Source: Burkholderiales bacterium
GTDB taxonomy: Bacteria > Pseudomonadota > Gammaproteobacteria > Burkholderiales > SG8-39
Direction: 5' to 3'
Assembly: GCA_919902965.1 (NCBI GenBank)
Contig: CAKKSJ010000172.1
Coordinates: 1-5,872 of the forward strand
Length of the DNA stretch: 5,872 nucleotides
The number at the start of each line of letters is the position of its first letter. The first letter of the stretch is position 1. The notes beneath the pieces were generated by a model. The model worked only from the letters and a program-made list of their open reading frames with translations, was not told the DNA's origin and did no database searches. Made by a program: the position numbers and the translations under genes. Positions 1-5,825 of the stretch are shown here, in pieces.

Positions 1-1243
1 ACTTGTCGCCGCTGCGCGTCCAGTCGCCCATGAAGGTGGCGCGGCTCTTGGCGCGATTGTTCCAGTAGCAGGCGGCGCTGGTCGGGCCGTTGATCTGCAA
101 TTCCCCGATCTCGCCGGTTTTCACCTGATTGCCGGCGTCATCCACCACACGCAGCGCGTACCCCGGCACGGCCTTGCCGGTCGTGCCGTAGCGCACCTCG
201 CCCGGCCGGTTCGACACGAATATATGCAGCATCTCGGTCGATCCGATGCCATCCAGGATTTCCACACCGAAATGCCTGGTCCAGCGTTCGCCGATGTCGG
301 CCGGCAGCGCTTCGCCCGCCGAGGTGCACACGCGCAGATTGAGCGCTTCGCGTTCAGGGATGTCGGGACTGGCGAGCAGCGCCGCATACAGCGTGGGCAC
401 GCCGTAAAAGATCGTCGGCCTAAGCTGCTGCAGGCGCTGGAATACGGCTGCCGGAGTCGGACGCTCCGCCATTAGTATGGCGGTGGCCCCGACCGACATC
501 GGAAAGGTGAGCGAATTGCCCAGGCCATAGGCGAAGAACAGTTTCGCCGCCGAAAACACCAGGTCATCTTCGCGTATGCCCAGCACCGGTATCGCATAGA
601 GCTCGGCCGTCTGGATCAGGTGGGAGTGCATATGCACCGTCCCCTTGGGCGTGCCGGTCGAACCCGAGGAGTAGAGCCAGAAACACGCGTCGTCGCAGGT
701 GGTCGGCGCCGGTTCGCAGGCAATGCCGGCCTTCTCCATCAACTGGGCGAGCGACAGGCGGCCGTGCGCATCCGCGCCCGACACGATCACATGCTGCAGA
801 AACGGCAGTTTGCCGGACGTCTTGTCCAGCAGCGGCGCAAAAGTTGGCAGCAAAGCCTCCGATACCACCAGCGCCTTGGCGCGGCTGTCGTTGAGCATGA
901 ATTCGTAATCTGCCGCAGTCAGCAGGGTATTGCCGGCGATGGGCACGATGCCGGCCTTGATCGCGCCCAGGAACACACTGGGAAAATCGACCGTATCCAG
1001 CAGCGCCAGCATGATGCGGTCTTCCGCTCCCAGGCCCAGCCCCACCAGCGCATTGGCGGCGCGGTTGGCGCGCTCGGCGAGCTGGCCGTAGCTCATGCTG
1101 CCGGCATCATCGATGAACGCGGTCTTGGCCGAACGTCCGGCGCCGAGATTGCGCTCGATCAAATCGTGCGCGGCATTGAACTGCCTCGGTATGGTTACTT
1201 TCGGCGGGCTGACACTATGGTCTGCAGACGATAGTCCCGGCAT
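1..1243 (-). CDS. bclA: Benzoate-CoA ligase, C-terminus cut by window edge
   Basis: ATP-dependent acyl-CoA synthetase that activates benzoate to benzoyl-CoA through a benzoyl-adenylate, in the cytoplasm; this is the entry step of the box pathway. I translated 414 codons by hand before the left edge. Visible adenylate-forming family motifs are YSSGSTGTPKG (residues 191-201, phosphate-binding loop), DGIGSTEM (331-338, adenine/aryl-binding segment) and GDWTRSGD ending at residue 413, where the Asp contacts the ATP ribose. The N-terminal IPRQFNAAHDLIERN and the central LFFAYGLGN segment are typical of benzoate-CoA ligases rather than acetyl- or fatty-acyl-CoA synthetases. The family is about 520-530 residues, so roughly 110 residues, including the hinge and the C-terminal catalytic lysine, lie outside the window. 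The ATG at 1243 has AGGAG (1254-1250) six bases upstream. The gene starts 21 bases after the cupin-like gene ends, so the two are probably cotranscribed. Preference for benzoate over substituted benzoates is inferred. Confidence 0.92.
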   Translation of the reverse strand, partial: MPGLSSADHSVSPPKVTIPRQFNAAHDLIERNLGAGRSAKTAFIDDAGSMSYGQLAERANRAANALVGLGLGAEDRIMLALLDTVDFPSVFLGAIKAGIVPIAGNTLLTAADYEFMLNDSRAKALVVSEALLPTFAPLLDKTSGKLPFLQHVIVSGADAHGRLSLAQLMEKAGIACEPAPTTCDDACFWLYSSGSTGTPKGTVHMHSHLIQTAELYAIPVLGIREDDLVFSAAKLFFAYGLGNSLTFPMSVGATAILMAERPTPAAVFQRLQQLRPTIFYGVPTLYAALLASPDIPEREALNLRVCTSAGEALPADIGERWTRHFGVEILDGIGSTEMLHIFVSNRPGEVRYGTTGKAVPGYALRVVDDAGNQVKTGEIGELQINGPTSAACYWNNRAKSRATFMGDWTRSGDK

Positions 1244-1264
1244 GTCGCTCTCCTCGCTCGGTGC

Positions 1265-1735
1265 TTATTGAGTGGTCCATTCGATTTCGCCATCGGGCAG
1301 CAGGTACAGGATCAGGGCGCGGCCTCCGGTCACGGTCGGCCGGTGTGCGGAGTCTGCCGGATATACCAGCCATCCAGCCCCCTGGTCGTCGAATCTGGCC
1401 TCCGGGTTGACCGGCATGATCATGTCGATTTCCCCGCTGGGATGGCGGTGATGATTGCCGACCAGATCGGTAATATCGACCACGTCCACGCTGAATCCAT
1501 GCGTCGCCGCGCCCGGCTCGAAAATCCTGCCGTAGCGCCGCTTCGCGTCGCCCTGGTTGCACAACCAGCCCGCGGCGATGCCGGCGTGGCAGGCGTCGCG
1601 AATTTGCTGAAACGTTACGCCTTCTGGTGGAAATTTCAGATTGAGATCGGCCTGCAGCGTCGCGTCCACGGCGCGGCCCTGCGCGTAGCGCGCGACCGGC
1701 TCAACCAGCTGCTGAAACTGCATCGGCGTTGTCAT
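1265..1735 (-). CDS. Small cupin-like protein, DUF4863 / 4-hydroxylaminobenzoate lyase-like
   Basis: Predicted 156-residue soluble protein with no signal peptide or membrane segment. The C-terminal half has a cupin-like metal-site pattern: NHHRHPSGEID (residues 94-104) gives His96, His98 and Glu102, and YPADSAHRP (125-133) gives His131, followed by a hydrophobic strand. The N-terminal half (1-70) looks helical, with a conserved-looking GWLCNQG segment (56-62). The sequence resembles a family I recall as DUF4863, which includes the 4-hydroxylaminobenzoate lyase PnbB of nitrobenzoate degraders; this is from memory, not a search. Members also occur beside benzoate-CoA ligase genes, so an auxiliary role in benzoate metabolism, or handling of a nitro- or hydroxylaminobenzoate, is possible but unproven here. 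The frame stays open upstream to an ATG at 1804, but the start at 1735 is preferred because GGAGG (1746-1742) sits six bases before it and the upstream extension is Arg/Pro-rich and low complexity. Confidence 0.82.
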   Translation of the reverse strand: MTTPMQFQQLVEPVARYAQGRAVDATLQADLNLKFPPEGVTFQQIRDACHAGIAAGWLCNQGDAKRRYGRIFEPGAATHGFSVDVVDITDLVGNHHRHPSGEIDMIMPVNPEARFDDQGAGWLVYPADSAHRPTVTGGRALILYLLPDGEIEWTTQ

Positions 1736-1863
1736 GGCGCTCCTCCACTGCCGGTATCCGGCAGGCCGCCGCGATCGCGGTCTGCCCGCTTGCTTTTCAT
1801 CCAAACCGCGCCGGCCGCCAGCTCTTACGGTCAGCGGCCAACGCGGTCATTTCGCCGCAGATC
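1736..1863 (-). other. Gap between SBP and cupin-like gene, with hairpin next to the ribosome site
   Basis: This 128-base stretch shows no promoter and no T-rich terminator. It contains a perfect inverted repeat with seven-base arms and a three-base loop (1748-1764, CTGCCGG/CCGGCAG) and, just upstream in the transcript, a 12-base palindrome CCGCGATCGCGG (1769-1780). The hairpin ends one base before the strong GGAGGAG ribosome site (1746-1740) of the cupin-like gene. It could set relative expression of the downstream genes or shield an RNA end, but that is inference. Confidence 0.5.
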
Positions 1864-3000
1864 TCAGCGCATCAGCTTCCAGTTTCCATTCTCCACGCGC
1901 ACCATCACCACTGCGCGACCGTCCAGCCCTTTGTGATTGCTGGCCGAAAAACTGAATACACCGTGGTTCGCAGGCAGTTCCTTCACGTTTTCCATCGCCT
2001 CGCGCAGCGCAGCGCGGAACTCGGGCGTTCCGGGCTTGGCTTTTTTCAAGGCCGCGGGGATCGCCTGCTGCAGCAGCAGTCCCGCGTCCCATGCATGCGC
2101 ACCGAATGAATTGCGGCTGTCCGCGCCGTAGGCGGCCTCATAGACCTTGATGTAGTTCAGTGCGGCTTTCTTGCTCGCGTTGCTGTCGGGCAATTGTTCC
2201 GCAACCAGGATAGGACCGACCGGCAATACAGCGCCCTCCACGTTCTTGCCGCCCACGCGCAGGAAATCCTTGTTGGCCACGCCGTGCGTCTGGTAAATGC
2301 GCCCCTTGTAGCCGCGCTCGACCAAAGTCGCCTGCGGCATGGCCGCCGGCGTGCCCGAACCCACCACCAGCACCGCATCCGGATTCATGCTCATCATCTT
2401 GAGCGTCTGGCCGGCAACGCTGGTGTCGGTGCGATTGAAACGCTCGACCGCCACCATCTTGATGCCTTTGGCCGCGGAAATGCCATTCATTACACGCAGC
2501 CACAGTTCGCCATAGCCGTCGGTGTAACCGATGAATGCAACCGACTTCACGCCGTTGGCCACCATGTGGTCGACGATGGCGTTGGCCATGATGCCGAAAT
2601 CCTGCGGCATCTGGAACACCCATGCGGCCTTGTCGGCCGCGGGCGCGAACGGCGCCAAGGCGATTTGCGGGGTCTTGGTTTCTGCCGCCACTTCCAGCAC
2701 GGCGCTCGATGAGGGCGTGATAGTCCCGCCGATGATGACATCGACCTTGTCCTCGGATACCAGCTTTCTCGCGTTCTTGGATGCGGCAGTCGGATCGGTG
2801 GCGTCATCCAGCACGATGTAATTCACCTTTTGCCCGCCGATGCTGGTCGGCAGCAGCGCAATGGTGTTCTTTTCCGGAATGCCCAGCGATGCCGCCGGTC
2901 CGGTGGTGGACAGATTGACACCGACGGTGATATCGGCAAACGCGGAAGCAGCAGCGCCGGCCAGGGACAAGGCCAGCAGGATACGCAACGATCTAATCAT
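1864..3000 (-). CDS. ABC transporter periplasmic substrate-binding protein (branched-chain amino acid / aromatic acid type)
   Basis: A 378-residue type-I periplasmic binding protein of the LivJ/LivK-like (Peripla_BP_6) family, which delivers a ligand to an inner-membrane ABC importer. The N-terminus has a clear Sec signal peptide: MIRSLR, a hydrophobic run to about residue 19, and an Ala-Phe-Ala cleavage site after residue 22, leaving a mature start at Asp23. The mature protein opens with ITVGVNLSTTGPAASLG, the usual first strand and ligand loop. A central VKSVAFIGYTDGYGE segment starts the second lobe, and a C-terminal FSFSASNHKGLDGR stretch is typical of the family. The ATG at 3000 is preceded by AGGAGG (3014-3009) at eight bases. 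Location beside benzoate-CoA ligase and opposite boxR suggests the ligand is benzoate or a related aromatic acid, but the sequence alone cannot separate that from a branched-chain amino acid. No permease or ATPase gene is in the window; partners may lie beyond the left edge. Confidence 0.92.
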   Translation of the reverse strand: MIRSLRILLALSLAGAAASAFADITVGVNLSTTGPAASLGIPEKNTIALLPTSIGGQKVNYIVLDDATDPTAASKNARKLVSEDKVDVIIGGTITPSSSAVLEVAAETKTPQIALAPFAPAADKAAWVFQMPQDFGIMANAIVDHMVANGVKSVAFIGYTDGYGELWLRVMNGISAAKGIKMVAVERFNRTDTSVAGQTLKMMSMNPDAVLVVGSGTPAAMPQATLVERGYKGRIYQTHGVANKDFLRVGGKNVEGAVLPVGPILVAEQLPDSNASKKAALNYIKVYEAAYGADSRNSFGAHAWDAGLLLQQAIPAALKKAKPGTPEFRAALREAMENVKELPANHGVFSFSASNHKGLDGRAVVMVRVENGNWKLMR

Positions 3001-3048
3001 GGAAAAACCCTCCTCTCTTGAATGGTTTCTGATTCTACCCTCGGACGC

Positions 3049-3076
3049 TTGCTATTCCGGTTTTGTGCATTATAAT
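3049..3076 (+). promoter_or_regulatory. Candidate sigma-70 promoter for boxR (and boxCB)
   Basis: TTGCTA (3049-3054) is followed by 16 bases and a perfect TATAAT (3071-3076). The -10 lies inside operator site 1, so a bound repressor would block it. Predicted initiation is near 3083, giving an untranslated leader of about 55 bases before the boxR ATG at 3138; that leader carries operator site 2 and the hairpin at 3121-3133. A second TATAAT at 3101-3106 is an alternative -10 but has no convincing -35 partner. Confidence 0.55.
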
Positions 3077-3109
3077 TCTATTTATCATTTTCGCAAGCAT
3101 TATAATGCA
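3066..3109. promoter_or_regulatory. Probable BoxR operator pair (two TGCA-N6-TGCA-like sites)
   Basis: Two 14-base sites lie exactly 30 bp apart, at 3066-3079 and 3096-3109. Both share the 10-mer GCATTATAAT (3067-3076 and 3097-3106). The second extends to a perfect 12-base palindrome, GCATTATAATGC (3097-3108). Against the pattern TGCA-N6-TGCA, which I recall for the BoxR/BzdR operators of Azoarcus, site 1 has a perfect left half and a poor right half, and site 2 has AGCA on the left and a perfect right half. Thirty bases is close to three helical turns, so both sites would face the same side of the DNA. The region lies between the divergent SBP and boxR genes, which fits control of both arms by BoxR. 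That BoxR binds here is inferred. Confidence 0.72.
3069..3096 (-). promoter_or_regulatory. Candidate sigma-70 promoter for the SBP - cupin - bclA arm
   Basis: On the minus strand TTGCGA (3096-3091) is followed by 16 bases and a perfect TATAAT (3074-3069). Predicted initiation is near 3062, about 60 bases before the SBP start codon at 3000. The -10 uses the same ATTATAAT octamer (3069-3076) as the boxR promoter on the other strand, and the -35 abuts and slightly overlaps operator site 2. The minus-strand genes have good ribosome sites and short gaps, so one transcript could serve all three. Confidence 0.5.
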
Positions 3110-3120
3110 GACCAGGTCAA

Positions 3121-3133
3121 GCTTCCCGGAAGC
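3121..3133 (+). promoter_or_regulatory. Small inverted repeat covering the boxR ribosome site
   Basis: GCTTCCCGGAAGC is a perfect inverted repeat; as RNA it could form a five-base stem (GCTTC/GAAGC) with a CCG loop. The right arm contains most of the GGAAG ribosome site for the boxR start codon at 3138, so folding could lower translation of the regulator. The stem is short, so a structural role is uncertain. Confidence 0.35.
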
Positions 3134-3137
3134 AGCG

Positions 3138-4025
3138 ATGGACGCGCGCGAAACAGCGCAGAAAAACAACTTGAATGCTGCGGCGGACGCGGCCTTCCTG
3201 CGCGCCCTGGGCGAGCGCGTGCGTGATGCCCGCGCGCGGCGCGGCATGACGCGCAGGATCCTGGCGCGAGACTCAGGCGTGTCCGAACGCTATCTCGCCC
3301 AGCTTGAATCCGGGCTGGGCAATATATCGGTGCTGCTGCTGCAAAGAATCGCTGCCGCGCTGAATCTGTCCCTGACCGAATTCCTGCAGCAAGGCCAGGA
3401 GCAGCCGGTGGAACTCGCGCTGATCTGGCAGTTCCTGCAGCGCCTGCCGGCGCAAAAACTCGCGCTGGTCCGCTCGCAGTTACTGCGTGACTACGGTACC
3501 GCACACAGCGACCGCATGAAACGCGTGGCCCTGATCGGACTGCGCGGCGCCGGCAAGTCCACGCTAGGCAGTCAGTTGGCGAAACAACTCGATGTGCCCT
3601 TCATCGAACTCGATCGCGAAGTCGAACGCGACGCCGGAACCAGTTTGTCGGAAATCTTCCTGCTCTACGGCCAGGCCGGCTATCGCCGCTACGAGCGGCG
3701 CTGCCTGGAGAACGTGGTCAAGAAGAACGAGCGCGCGGTCATCGCGACCGGCGGATCCATCGTGTCTGAACCCGGCACTTACGATTTGTTGCTCTCGACC
3801 TGCCGCACCGTATGGCTTAAAGCCCAGCCCGAAGAGCACATGGCGCGCGTAGTCGCCCAGGGCGACACCAGGCCGATGACCGGCAATCTGGAAGCCATGG
3901 AAGATTTGCACCGCATCCTGCGCGGCCGTAACGCCCTGTATGGCCGCGCCGATGTGACCATCGACACTGCTCGCAAGAGCATAGTGCAATGTCTGCAACT
4001 GCTGCGCAACGCGGTTGCGACTTAG
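3138..4025 (+). CDS. boxR: BoxR-type regulator: XRE helix-turn-helix fused to shikimate-kinase-like domain
   Basis: A 295-residue transcriptional regulator of the BoxR/BzdR group, which represses benzoate-degradation genes and is released by benzoyl-CoA in studied Azoarcus strains. Residues about 20-83 form an XRE-type helix-turn-helix (GERVRDARARRGMTRRILA, then SGVSERYLAQLESG). A linker (about 84-126) joins it to a shikimate-kinase-like domain from Met127. That domain keeps the Walker A GLRGAGKST (134-142), Asp159 in the IELDRE segment matching a shikimate-binding Asp, GYRRYERRCLE (181-191), the lid pair Arg245-Pro246 and Arg264 before ALYG. The usual GGG motif reads TGGS (204-207). In this group the kinase fold is thought to bind benzoyl-CoA, not phosphorylate shikimate. 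The frame is open further upstream, including an ATG at 3105 and a TTG at 3063, but those overlap the operator repeats and lack a ribosome site; the ATG at 3138 has GGAAG (3128-3132) five bases before it. It precedes boxC on the same strand by 122 bases. Confidence 0.92.
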   Translation: MDARETAQKNNLNAAADAAFLRALGERVRDARARRGMTRRILARDSGVSERYLAQLESGLGNISVLLLQRIAAALNLSLTEFLQQGQEQPVELALIWQFLQRLPAQKLALVRSQLLRDYGTAHSDRMKRVALIGLRGAGKSTLGSQLAKQLDVPFIELDREVERDAGTSLSEIFLLYGQAGYRRYERRCLENVVKKNERAVIATGGSIVSEPGTYDLLLSTCRTVWLKAQPEEHMARVVAQGDTRPMTGNLEAMEDLHRILRGRNALYGRADVTIDTARKSIVQCLQLLRNAVAT

Positions 4026-4063
4026 AATCCGTGGCAAGCGCAGTTTGGCTGCGGCCCTGACCA

Positions 4064-4127
4064 GGGAAGCACGCGGGGAGCATGCCGGAAAAGGAAGGCG
4101 CCCTCCCCTGGCTTCCCGTATTGTTTT
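4064..4127 (+). terminator. Possible intrinsic terminator or attenuator between boxR and boxC
   Basis: GGGAAGC (4064-4070) can pair with GCTTCCC (4111-4117), and nested inside it GGGGAG (4075-4080) with CTCCCC (4103-4108), giving about 13 pairs with a small asymmetric internal loop and a 22-base apical loop. It is followed by GTATTGTTTT (4118-4127), a moderately T-rich tail. It starts 38 bases after the boxR stop and ends 20 bases before the boxC start codon. The tail is interrupted and the apical loop is large, so it may only partly terminate or may stabilise the RNA. An alternative pairing, CCAGGG (4061-4066) with CCCTGG (4106-4111), excludes both stems. No second promoter for boxC was recognised in this gap. 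Confidence 0.35.
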
Positions 4128-4147
4128 AGACTGAACCAGGAGAAACC

Positions 4148-5815
4148 ATGACCAAAACAACAGAACCGACACGCGTAAGCTTCGGCACACATCCCGAACG
4201 CTACGCGCACTGGCGCATGAGCGTGGATGGCGCGATCGCCACCCTCGCGATGAACGTGGACGAGGACAAAGGACTCAGGCCCGGTTACAAGCTCAAACTC
4301 AACTCCTACGACCTGGGCGTGGACATCGAGCTCTACGATGCGCTGAACCGCATTCGCTTCGAACACCCCGAAGTGCGTTGCGTGGTGCTCACCTCGGCGC
4401 GCGAGCGCATGTTCTGCTCCGGCGCAAACATCTATATGCTGGGCCAGTCCACTCACGGCTGGAAAGTGAATTTCTGCAAATTCACCAACGAGACGCGCAA
4501 CGGCATGGAGGATTCCAGCCGCAACGACGGGCTCAGGTTTCTCGCCGCCGTGAACGGCACCTGCGCCGGCGGCGGCTACGAGGTCGCGCTCGCCTGCGAT
4601 GAAATCCTGATGATAGACGATCGCTCCTCCACGGTAAGCCTGCCGGAAGTGCCTCTGCTGGGTGTGCTGCCGGGCACCGGCGGCCTTACCCGCATCACCG
4701 ACAAGAGAAAAGTGCGGCGCGATCTGGCCGATTTTTTCTGCACCACCACCGAAGGCGTGCGCGCCGACCGCGCCAAAGACTGGGGCCTGGTCGATCACAG
4801 CGCGAAACCGCAGGCGTTTGCGCAGGCCGTCCTGGAACACGCCGCTCGCCTGGCCGCCTCCAGCGGGCAGGCAAGCGCGGCCCGGGGCGTCGCCCTCACC
4901 CCGCTCAAGTACGGCATCGACGCGAGCGGCTATCACTACGAATATGTGGACGCGCGCATCGATCGCGACGCGCGCAGCGCAACGCTCACCGTTTCGGGAC
5001 CGAAGCAGGCCGGACCCGACACGATGGAGGGCATACTCGCCGCCGGGGTTGCCTGGTGGCCGCTGCAGATGGCACGCGAACTCGATGACGCGATACTGAT
5101 GCTGCGCACCAATGAACTTGAAATCGGCACCTGGCTGCTGAAGACGCGCGGCGACATCGACCGCGTGCTCGCCGTGGATGCCGTCCTGGCAAAGCACCGC
5201 ACGCATTGGTTCGTGCGCGAAACCATAGGCTTCCTGCGACGCACGCTGGCGCGGCTGGACGTATCCTCGCGCACCCTGTTCGCCATCATCGACCAGGATT
5301 CCTGCTTCGCCGGCACACTGGCGGAACTGGCGCTCGCCGCGGACCGCGGCTACATGCTGCAACTGCCCGACGCGCCGGACAAGGCGCCACGCATGGCGCT
5401 GTCCGAACTCAACTTCGACACCTATCCGATGGTGAATCACCTCACCCGCCTGGCCACGCGCTATTGCGGACGGCAGGAACCCGTGCACGCGGCGCACCAG
5501 AGCATCGGCAAAAAGCTGGACGCGCAGGACGCGGCCAAGCTGGGTCTGGTTACCTTCACCCCGGACGATCTGGACTGGGATGAGGAAGTGCGCATTGCAC
5601 TGGAGGAACGCGCCAGCCTTTCGCCTGACGCACTCACCGGCATGGAAGCGAGCTTGAGATTCACGGGTGCGGAAACCATGGAAACACGCATATTCGCGCG
5701 GCTGTCGGCCTGGCAGAACTGGATATTCAACCGCCCCAACGCGGTCGGCGAGCATGGCGCACTGAAGGTATTCGGCAGCGGCTCGAAAGCGAAATTCAAC
5801 TGGGAACAGATTTAG
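4148..5815 (+). CDS. boxC: Benzoyl-CoA-dihydrodiol lyase (2,3-epoxybenzoyl-CoA dihydrolase)
   Basis: A 555-residue cytoplasmic enzyme of the crotonase superfamily that hydrolytically opens the ring of 2,3-epoxybenzoyl-CoA, made by BoxAB, giving 3,4-dehydroadipyl-CoA semialdehyde and formate (EC 4.1.2.44). The length matches known BoxC proteins, which carry a crotonase domain followed by a long BoxC-specific C-terminal half. Residues about 77-100 contain the oxyanion-hole segment RCVVLTSARERMFCSGANI. The second segment, AAVNGTCAGGGYEVALACD (about 133-151), includes Glu145, and SLPEVPLLGVLPGTGG (164-179) includes Glu167. Together with Cys110 these match residues I recall as catalytic candidates in the Burkholderia xenovorans BoxC structure (Cys111, Glu146, Glu168, offset by one). 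The ATG at 4148 is preceded by AGGAG (4138-4142) at five bases. The stop codon overlaps the boxB ribosome-binding site, so boxC and boxB are cotranscribed and probably translationally coupled. No damage or frameshift was seen. Confidence 0.97.
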   Translation: MTKTTEPTRVSFGTHPERYAHWRMSVDGAIATLAMNVDEDKGLRPGYKLKLNSYDLGVDIELYDALNRIRFEHPEVRCVVLTSARERMFCSGANIYMLGQSTHGWKVNFCKFTNETRNGMEDSSRNDGLRFLAAVNGTCAGGGYEVALACDEILMIDDRSSTVSLPEVPLLGVLPGTGGLTRITDKRKVRRDLADFFCTTTEGVRADRAKDWGLVDHSAKPQAFAQAVLEHAARLAASSGQASAARGVALTPLKYGIDASGYHYEYVDARIDRDARSATLTVSGPKQAGPDTMEGILAAGVAWWPLQMARELDDAILMLRTNELEIGTWLLKTRGDIDRVLAVDAVLAKHRTHWFVRETIGFLRRTLARLDVSSRTLFAIIDQDSCFAGTLAELALAADRGYMLQLPDAPDKAPRMALSELNFDTYPMVNHLTRLATRYCGRQEPVHAAHQSIGKKLDAQDAAKLGLVTFTPDDLDWDEEVRIALEERASLSPDALTGMEASLRFTGAETMETRIFARLSAWQNWIFNRPNAVGEHGALKVFGSGSKAKFNWEQI

Positions 5816-5818
5816 GAG
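5814..5818 (+). promoter_or_regulatory. boxB ribosome-binding site overlapping the boxC stop codon
   Basis: AGGAG shares its first two bases with the TAG stop of boxC (5813-5815) and lies seven bases before the boxB ATG at 5826. Ribosomes finishing boxC therefore end on the boxB initiation site, a usual arrangement for translational coupling of enzymes acting in sequence. Confidence 0.8.
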
Positions 5819-5825
5819 ACCAATC

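Noticed and set aside
620..1234. A 204-codon open frame on the plus strand
   Set aside because: It lies antisense to the benzoate-CoA ligase, whose motifs are clear in the opposite strand; composition is Arg/Gln/His-rich with no family resemblance.
1769..1780. GCGATCGC as a HIP1-type repeat
   Set aside because: A single copy in a GC-rich gap; HIP1 repeats are a cyanobacterial genome feature and nothing else here suggests that origin.
1736..1804. Upstream start (ATG at 1804) for the cupin-like protein
   Set aside because: The extra 23 residues are Arg/Pro-rich and unlike a protein domain, and the strong GGAGGAG lies directly before the ATG at 1735.
1268..1936. A 222-codon open frame on the plus strand
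   Set aside because: Antisense to the cupin-like gene and the end of the SBP gene, with no ribosome site or domain; both opposite genes have good starts.
4118..4147. Separate promoter for boxC
   Set aside because: TATTGT (4119-4124) and TAGACT (4127-4132) are possible -10 hexamers, but no TTGACA-like element lies at proper spacing upstream.
3564..4190. A 208-codon minus-strand open frame opposite the boxR kinase-like domain
   Set aside because: Shadow of boxR; the plus-strand frame has Walker A and other conserved motifs, and this one has none.
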